Source: Sindora glabra
Lineage: Eukaryota > Streptophyta > Magnoliopsida > Fabales > Fabaceae
Reading direction: 5' to 3'
DNA: 64,000 nt
Assembly (NCBI GenBank): GCA_020226215.1
Contig: CM035234.1
Coordinates: forward strand, 15,032,713-15,096,712
Shown in pieces: positions 56,896 to 64,000 of this stretch; the stretch's first letter is position 1; the number at the start of each line of letters is the position of its first letter. A model generated the notes under the pieces. The model had not been told where the DNA came from. It saw only the letters and a program-made list of their open reading frames with translations, and did no database searches. Position numbers and translations under genes: made by a program.

Positions 56896-58049
56896 GTATC
56901 ACATCAAATCACAATTACCTTCTACACTTAAATAGATGGTTATTAACACAAGATATTTGTGATTTGATACAATTACCATGATCATAATATTCTAAGCATT
57001 TCTAATTATGTAGCATTGATGGAGTGTGTTGTCTTTATATTTCCTGTGTGCTTGATTGCTTGCTTCCTATTTTTCATTGCAAGATTCAATATGTTGATTA
57101 CTCTACATACTATATCAAACTTAGATACATATAAAGCAAGAAGCATGACTATTTTCAAACTAAAAAATGAGAATTCTAATAAGCTTATAACAAATGAAGC
57201 AATCAAGTACCTTAAGGTCAATAGATATAAAATTGATGGAGCCAAGCATATTAGAAGCCATTAAGTGATATGACAGGAGCAAAGGATAACCATTTCTACT
57301 TTTGATTTTTGTAAGGATGCCAATTTTGTTTATTATAAATGTAAAGTTTGTTATTCATTATAAATAATAGCTTTTTCATTGTATACATTCATGTATTGAT
57401 ATGAAAATTTTCTTATTTGTTTCATTTACATTTAACTTGGTGTTTTTTAATTTAATTGTTTAAAAAAATGTCATAATGCGAAAAAGAATTTTAATATTAT
57501 TAATTTCACTTAGAGTAAGTTATGTTTTGTATATCAATTTAATATGTATATATCTATGTGTGTGTACATGTGTGCATGTTTATGTGATATATATGTAAAT
57601 TGTAAATTTTAATACATATAATATGTATAATTAAATCAATTTTATTTTGATATATATGTTTGTTATATGTGGTCATTTTGGAATGATTCTTAAAAGTTTC
57701 TAGGATTGTTTTGGAATTAGTTATGAAAAAAGGTTCCAAAGTAAGAAAAAAAAAAGAAATATTTTTTTAATAAAAGGCATTTATTTATTATGATATAGTT
57801 TTTTTGTAATAGTAGAAGTTAAGTATTACTCAATAAGATAGTGTTGTTGCATTAAACACAATAATAGGGCTATCCAGATTTTCTGCAACCGACCTAAATC
57901 AACCGGCCCGATAGTGAGACGGGTAATTTGGGTCGGTGACAAGTTTTTAGTTAATTTAAAACGAAAAAGTTGCTGAAATAACTTAACTTTTGACGGGTTA
58001 ATCGAATGCAGGCTTTGTAATCCGGCAAAATTCATTATTGACCAGCCCA

Positions 58050-58400
58050 ATCATAAAGGAAAGCAGAGTGCAATGCAGAGGCACCCTACAACGACATCGT
58101 AGCAACAAAGGGAAAAAATATCCCTGAAGGCGACAGATGAGAAGACTCTGGAAGAACTACAATCCTTCCTGCCTTGCGTCCTCTCCCTCACCCACTCTCA
58201 CAATTGCAGAGACTGAACCTCCCTCACCGGTTCACCCATTCAATCTCACGGACTCAGTCAATCAGATCAGAGCATCCCTCACCCTCACTTTTACCTTCAC
58301 CCACCCATTCCCATCACGATTCATTAGTTTTCGACGCCTTACAATGTCTCTTTTTGTACTATCTCAGCCACTTCAATAGATGGGTTATTATATCTTCATT
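58050..58400 (+). promoter_or_regulatory. CpG- and CT-rich promoter/leader region of the hAT element
   Basis: Markedly richer in C and CpG than the rest (CCTCACC and CACCCACTC repeats), between the left terminus and the AT-rich intron-like region. An 80-codon open stretch here has only Pro/Ser/Thr-rich composition and I do not call it a gene. Confidence 0.35.
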
Positions 58401-59032
58401 CTTATCACCCAAAAGTTAATTTTTCTTTCTTCTCATTGTTCTCAATGCTTGCTTCATTCTCCTCTAGTCCAGAGACCAGAGTTCCCTTTTCAATCTTCGC
58501 TTGTCTTTCAATATTTCTGAACTTTTTAGATTTAGGAGTTGTTTTCATGCGTTTATTGTTATCTGCGCAAAAAAGGTGAAGGCGAATTGTTGAGTTTCGA
58601 TATAATTTTTTTTATCTTATATTTCACTTGATTAATTATATATTTATAATTTTTTTTAGCATTTGTTGATTGATTTGTTCTTATTTTGCTGCAAAAGGTA
58701 TCTGTTTGTTAGTGATCTTATACCAAAACTTTTGCATGTGAAAGTTTGTTAGTGATTTTATTTTAATTGCAATTTGAGGTATTTGTTTAGGGTTTAGTCT
58801 GAGGCTTTAAAATTTCTAAAGATAACGAATTTCTTTTCTTTTCACTAGAATCTGAAAATTAAACTGATAAAATGATAATTGTCAGTTTTATATACTTTGC
58901 TTTATAGATTTAAAAGAAACTATTCTTCTATTGTATAAATCAATAGAAAATATGATGAATTGTGCTATATCTATATTTCATGCTCAACAGATATTACATG
59001 GAGATAAGTTAAGAGTTATAATAAAATTATTC

Positions 59033-59436
59033 CTGTATCTTATTTCAAAAGCTTAAATTTCTATAAGATAATTAAAATTGGAAACAACATAGATATTAGT
59101 CCTGACATATATTTTATATACTTTGCTTTATAGATTTCAAGAGCTTAAATTTCTATAAGATAATTGAAATTAGAAACAGCATGGATATTAGTCTTGTATC
59201 TTCTTTCAAGAGCTTAAATTTCTATAAGATAATTGAAATTAGAAACAGCATGGATATTAGTCCTAACATATATTTTATATACTTTGCTTTATAGATTTCA
59301 AGAGCTTAAATTTCTATAAAATAATTAAAATTGGAAATAGGATAGATATTAGTCCTGTATCTTCTTTCAAGAGCTTAAATTTCTATAAGATAATTAAAAT
59401 TGGAAACAACATATATATTAGTCTTGACATATATTA
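59033..59436. repeat. Higher-order tandem repeat in the hAT element
   Basis: A core beginning CAAGAGCTTAAATTTCTATA occurs at 59045, 59138, 59207, 59299 and 59368. Spacings alternate 93, 69, 92 and 69 bp because a long spacer (ATATTTTATATACTTTGC) and a short one (TATCTTCTTT) take turns, giving a period of about 161 bp. Confidence 0.9.
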
Positions 59437-60101
59437 GGATAGAAGATCAAAATACAGGGAAAAAAATGAATGGGGGACCAGATTAAGACTAGAGTAATAT
59501 AAACGTGTGTAGCCAAAGGATAATGCTGGAGGAGTCCTATAAGACAATGAAAACATGATTGTCTTCTCTATAACAATGAAGTATTGTAAAGTGGGAGATG
59601 GTTTCAATATTATAAGAAGCATATTTATTTGAATAATTATTTATTTATGCCTTTAATTAATAAATAAATAAATTAATTAATCTCCCAATATAATGTTAAA
59701 GAATGTTCAGTAGAGGCCAATTAGGCAGTTAAGCAGTTTCTGGATGCACTTTTAATAATTTAATAAAGAGATTTGTTCAATTGTCTAGCTTTGCTTAGGC
59801 CATAGGGTAGTGTCCTTTTGTTATATAAAACTTTATTACACAATTGAAATGTGTTTATGTTGCATTTTGAGTGCTTTTGCCTTTGCATGCCATTAGCTCT
59901 TTCTCTTAGTTTCTGGTGAGTGCATCAGTGATGGTTACAAGTTATTCAGATTATGGTAGAAAAGGAATCCTTCAAATTATAATTTATTTAGATTATGCTA
60001 TCAGTGCATCAGATTATGTTCACCTGTTTAGTTATGATATTATGTTTTCTGACTGATTTTGTGCTTCATTTTTCTGTCTCTTTTATGATTCGACTTTCTT
60101 C

Positions 60102-62275
60102 ATGCATATTGAAAAAGCTCCTGATCAAAGGAAAGGCAAGGAAGTGATTAGAGGTAGTGGTCCAAATCCTGAAAATGGTAAAGCAACACTTGGGAGTAGT
60201 GGTGCTGTTGTTGGAGCTAGTGCTTCAAAACTACAAAAAAGAAACGACTAACTAAAAAAAGAAAGCCATCAGCAAACAAGGTTGTAAACATAAACACAAG
60301 GAGGAAGTCAAGGGCTTAGTTACATTTTGCAAGAATACCCGAAGAAGAAGTGAGTGAGCCAACTGCAACCTGCATACACTGTGGTATAAGGTATCTCTGT
60401 GACTCTAAAGAGTATGACACCTCTAATATGCTTGCACATATAGCTAAGTGTCCTAAAATGCCTTTGCATCTCAGATTAGACCCTACACAAAAACTCTTAA
60501 ACTTTAAGGTAAAAAATAATGGAAAGAGTGGTACCTTAGCTAATTCTGTTCCACAGACTTATAATGCAAAGAAGTGTAGGAAAGCTTTAGCTATTTTCAT
60601 AATCTGTGATAAGCAGCCATTTAGGGCAGTTGAAGGGTATGGTTTTAAGTTATTGTGCAAGAAATTACAACCTAAGTTTAGTGTACCATCTAGACAAATA
60701 GTTGCTAGGGACTGTTTTAAGTTATTTATAGAGGAAAAAATAAGATTCAAGATTTTACTAAAATCTAGTTATGTTAAGGTGTGTCTAACAACTGACTGTT
60801 AGACTTCAATTGAAAATTTAAATTATATGGTCTTAACTGCTCATTTCATAGATGAAGAATAGAATTTACAAAAAAGAATTTTGAATTTTTGTCAAATACC
60901 AAACCATAAGGGTGAGACTATGGGAAAACATATTGAGTCATGTTTAAATAAGTAGGGATTGAAGAGGGTTTTTACAATTATGATTGATAATGCAAGCTCT
61001 AATGATAGAGCAATTGCATATTTAAAGAAAAGAGTGAAAAATTAGAAGGGTCTTGTAATGAATGGGGAGTTAATGCACATGAGGTGTTGTGCACACATAC
61101 TCAATTTGATAGTTAGTGAAGGACTGGAGGATTTACATACCTTCATTTCAGCTATAAGAAATGCTATGAGGTATATGAGATCTTCTCCTTCAAGGCATGC
61201 AAAGTTTAAAATAGCAATTGAGGAGGAACATATTACACAACAAGGACTTGTCTCTCTTGATGTTCCTACTAGATGGAACTTAACTTTCATAATGTTAGAG
61301 GCTGCTGAAAAATTCCAAAAAGCCTTTAAAAGGCTTGAAGAAGATGACACTGATTTCTTAGTATACTTTGGTAAGGAAGAGAGAAGGGTAGGCCCTCCCA
61401 ATAATGAAGATTGGAACAATCCTAGGTTTTCATCAAATTTCTTAGAATTTTTTATGATACTATAGTAGCTTTTTCTGGCTCTTTGAATGTCCTTTCAAAT
61501 GGAGCTTTTAATCAAATTGCTTTATTACAAAGTGAGATATGTAAATGGAGTGCTGATGATAATATTGGTTCTGTCTTGTATGTCATGGCATTGGATATGA
61601 AGAAGAAATTTGATAAATATTAGGAAAAACCAAAAAACATAAATCCTATAATTTTCATAGCTAATGTGCTTGACCCAAGGTATAAACTTGCTTACATTAC
61701 TTGGTTATTTGAGGAAGTTTATGGGGCTTTGATGGCTATAACTATAGTTAAGAAAGTGAGAGACCAATTAGTTAAGCTTTATGAATGGTATTCATTTGAG
61801 TGTGGATAGCTTATTTCTTCTTCCAATCAAGTCATAAATTTGTCTCAAAAGGGAGTAATTAATCATAAGGATGGTTGTATAACTTCTAATAAGCTCAAAA
61901 GGCACAAAATGCTGCCTTTAGGAGTTATTTGAAAGAAAAGGATACCATTGATGCAAAGAATGAGTTAGAGAGATATTTAAGTGAGGCTTGTGTTGAGGAA
62001 GATGATAACTTTGATGTTCTTGCTTGGTGAAAAGTAAATTCTTCAAGATTCAGTGTGTTAGCTCAACTTGCAAAGGATGTATTGGTTGTACCAGTGTCCA
62101 CAGTGGCCTCAGAATCTGCATTTTCAACTGGAGGGCGTGTCTTGGACCCTTTTAGAAGATCTTTGTCCCCCAAGGTTGCAGAAGCATTAATATGTACTCA
62201 AAATTAGTTGAGACTAAACAAATTTGATTTTAATGAATGGTTTGAAGAACTTGAGCAATGTGAAAAGCTAGAGCA
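60102..62275 (+). pseudogene. hAT (BED finger, RICESLEEPER-type) transposase pseudogene
   Basis: N-terminal piece from ATG 60102, a basic segment KKKRLTKKRK, then a BED zinc finger (CIHCG ... HIAKC, 60370-60455). The catalytic region follows: VCLTTDC(stop)TS, YMVLTAHFID, KRVFTIMIDNASSN (catalytic Asp), HMRCCAHILNLIV, SLDVPTRWN. The C-terminal hAT dimerisation domain reads NELERYLSEACVEEDD and PVSTVASESAFSTGGRVLDP, FRRSLSPKVAEALICTQN. Nine in-frame stops (60317, 60800, 60860, 60953, 61043, 61621, 61807, 62028, 62205) and frameshifts near 60300, 61450 and 61900 disable it. Eight of the stops occupy positions that are Trp in the family. Confidence 0.9.
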
Positions 62276-62900
62276 AGGTAAATTTCTGATTTCCCATATA
62301 TCTATAGTAATCTTGCAGTATTTTTTATGGTTAAATTATTTTGTGGTTAAATATTGATATCAATATTACTTTCCTAATGTAGAACTTATTGGAAATGGAG
62401 GGACTGGACTTAATGTTGCTGTTTCATCAGGGTTAAAGGGTGGTAATGACTCTTGAAATTTGAATTTTTTTTTATTTATATTAGATTATGTTCCATAATA
62501 ATGTGATATACTTGCTTGCTTTTTATTTCCAGATCTTCCTAGCAGTGCTGGACCTTCTGGTAGTGTTGCTGGTCTATTTTTCCTTTAATTTAAATATTTT
62601 ACTTATCTTATACCTTTATAAGTGTTATTTGTTTCTATAATTATTTTTCTACTTTTTTAAAGTAATGCAATTCCTATTTGTGATTATTTTAGATCATGCA
62701 AGTGTGTTTGGAGCTTGTTTTGGTGGTTCTGCAAATGATAGAGTTGATAATGAAAACCTACATCATCAACAACCAATGGATCTTGATCGTGGTGGTTATG
62801 CTGCCTTTTGATGCATTTAGAAAGAATGTCAGTATTATTTTGTTTGAAAGTTATTAAAGAAGCTAGATTTAGGAACTTGAAGGTATAAAACTCTTGGCTT

Positions 62901-63100
62901 TTCTTCATTTTGTTGTTACCCTACTAATGTTGCTTCATTTTGTTATTGCCTTGTTGGTGTTTCTTCATTTTATTATTACCTTACTGGTGTTTCTTCATTT
63001 TGTTGCTACCTTGCTGGTGTAGTATTATAGGCAATGAATTGCTGGTGTTTCTTCATTTCATTGCTGCCTTGCTGGTGTAGTATTGTAGGCAGTGAATTTC
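62901..63100. repeat. 30-bp minisatellite near the hAT 3' end
   Basis: Four contiguous 30-bp units starting at 62901, 62931, 62961 and 62991 of the form TTCTTCATTTTGTT-TTACC then TT-CTGGTGT. A 28-bp variant follows at 63021 (AGTATTATAGGCAATGAATT), a fifth full unit at 63049 and a second variant at 63079. Confidence 0.9.
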
Positions 63101-63645
63101 TTTTTGTAAATGCACACATAATACTGGCAATTGTGTATAGGGATAGATAGCATGATGCTCTTTATAGGAGGTCTTGATTCATTTTTGTAAGTCTGGACTG
63201 TATGCTTGGATCGTATGCCTGAAAATTTTAAGGCCATGAAGCATACTGTTTTGCTATGTTTACCAATGTTACAGTCATGTATGACTGTAAAAGTCTTTAA
63301 CAAATCAAGTTTATGGTCATATATGATTGTAATAGGCTACTTTGTCTTTTTATGTAATGTAAAAATGTTATTTATCAAGAAATATTCAGATTTGCTTTAC
63401 TGGTTCTAGTATAAAATTTACATTATATCTTATATTGGTATGAAATATATAGAAAACTTAAATAAGGCTAAACCGATTTAACCCACCTGACTTGTTATAA
63501 AATTTAATTAATCAGTTTATACTGATTATAGAAATTGTGCTAGTTAAAAACGGATGATTTGATTTTCTGCTCACTAGCCATTGGTCGGTTAGCAATAAAC
63601 ATAAAAATCGGATGCCACTGATCGATGGACATTCCTAGACGATAA

Positions 63646-64000
63646 TAGTTTTTTCAAAACAACATGTAATATAATTTTTAGACATCAATTTTTTATAATA
63701 ATTGATGTAGAAACTTAGGCTATGAGCACTAATTAAAAATAAAAAAAGTTAAAGCATAACACAAACTAAAAATAAAAAAAGTAAAGTAAGGCATTTTTTG
63801 CAAATTTCATCTTGATGCTATTCCAACCCTTAAATGATTATCTATTTAACGAGGTCTACTCCTTCCAACCTTAAGATGATTCTTTTTAGTTTTATATTTT
63901 GTACCACTAATTATTTTATAGAACTGAAGTTTAATTTATTTGTGGGTAAATATATAAGGTTTAACATTCACTAAGAAAGTAGAGAATATAAATATAAGGA
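63646..64000. other. Resumed CACTA-like copy 2 after the hAT insertion
   Basis: No gene. Matches copy 1 around 41835-42105 and continues beyond the window. Confidence 0.5.

Larger units (their letters stand above)
57865..63637 (+). mobile_element. hAT transposon inserted in CACTA-like copy 2
   Basis: 5,773 bp. The left end TAGGGCTATCCA and the reverse complement of the right end TAGGAATGTCCA agree at 9 of 12 positions. The flanking octamers are CACAATAA (57857-57864) and GACGATAA (63638-63645), 6 of 8 identical, consistent with an aged 8-bp hAT target duplication. Removing the element rejoins sequence that is continuous in copy 1. It contains a CpG-rich promoter-like region (58050-58400), tandem repeats and a BED/hAT transposase pseudogene. 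Confidence 0.8.
54598..64000. mobile_element. CACTA-like element, copy 2, interrupted by a hAT element and truncated by the window end
   Basis: Starts CACTACTATAGAATTGACG, the terminus expected of a CACTA (En/Spm) element. It matches copy 1 from 38769 through about 41830 up to 57856, is interrupted by the hAT element 57865-63637, and then resumes at 63646 with sequence matching about 41835-42105 of copy 1 (for example AAATTTCATCT, AATTATTTT-TA-A-TGAAG). No transposase is visible in the part inside the window. Confidence 0.55.

Noticed and set aside
58137..58419. 80-residue Pro/Ser-rich open frames
   Set aside because: They arise from the CT-rich leader of the hAT element in two overlapping frames and lack any domain or conserved motif.

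Overview
This is plant nuclear DNA, most likely from a dicot. It is very AT-rich between genes, its protein-coding genes have spliceosomal GT-AG introns, and its proteins are plant-type (kiwellin-like defence protein, MCTP with a PRT_C tail, GT90 enzyme, plant mobile domain, plant MULE, PIF/Harbinger and hAT transposases). Four host genes can be supported, all on the minus strand: a small secreted kiwellin/ripening-related protein (286-852), the RNA-exosome core subunit RRP46 rebuilt from eight exons (2525-6016), an intronless-CDS multiple-C2-domain transmembrane protein of the MCTP family (24395-27433) with a 1.7-kb leader intron, and a GT90/CAP10 O-glucosyltransferase-like protein rebuilt from six exons (44225-50836). 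They have no evident pathway in common; the window looks like ordinary dispersed plant genes separated by transposon-rich DNA.

Region by region: 1-6.4 kb holds kiwellin and RRP46. 6.5-13.0 kb is a decayed PIF/Harbinger element with both of its usual genes (a HARBI1-type transposase and a Myb/SANT-like protein). A roughly 0.6-kb non-autonomous relative lies at 14.3-14.9 kb inside a possible hAT-like element. 16.03-24.08 kb is an 8-kb Mutator-like element bounded by 32-bp inverted repeats (28/32 identical). It carries a broken mudrA-type transposase and, downstream on the same strand, a broken plant mobile domain (MAIN/MAIL1-like) gene. MCTP follows directly. 29.4-38.7 kb is gene-poor and full of MITEs and microsatellites, including one MITE with a perfect 9-bp target duplication. 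38.8-43.1 kb is a coding-free CACTA-like repeat with a long internal hairpin. The GT90 gene occupies 44.2-50.8 kb. A second copy of the CACTA-like repeat starts at 54.6 kb and runs past the window end; it is interrupted by a 5.8-kb hAT element (57865-63637) with a recognisable decayed 8-bp target duplication and a BED/hAT transposase pseudogene.

The most interesting signals are the composite MULE plus plant-mobile-domain element, the nested hAT-in-CACTA arrangement, and the decay pattern of the transposases: eight of nine in-frame stops in the hAT gene sit at family-conserved tryptophan positions (TGG to TAG/TGA), and both zinc-binding motifs of the MULE transposase have lost a cysteine through an inferred TGT/TGC to TAT change. 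This looks like strand-biased G-to-A (cytosine deamination) decay. Exon structures were worked out by eye from splice signals and remembered family sequences; no alignment or database search was run.
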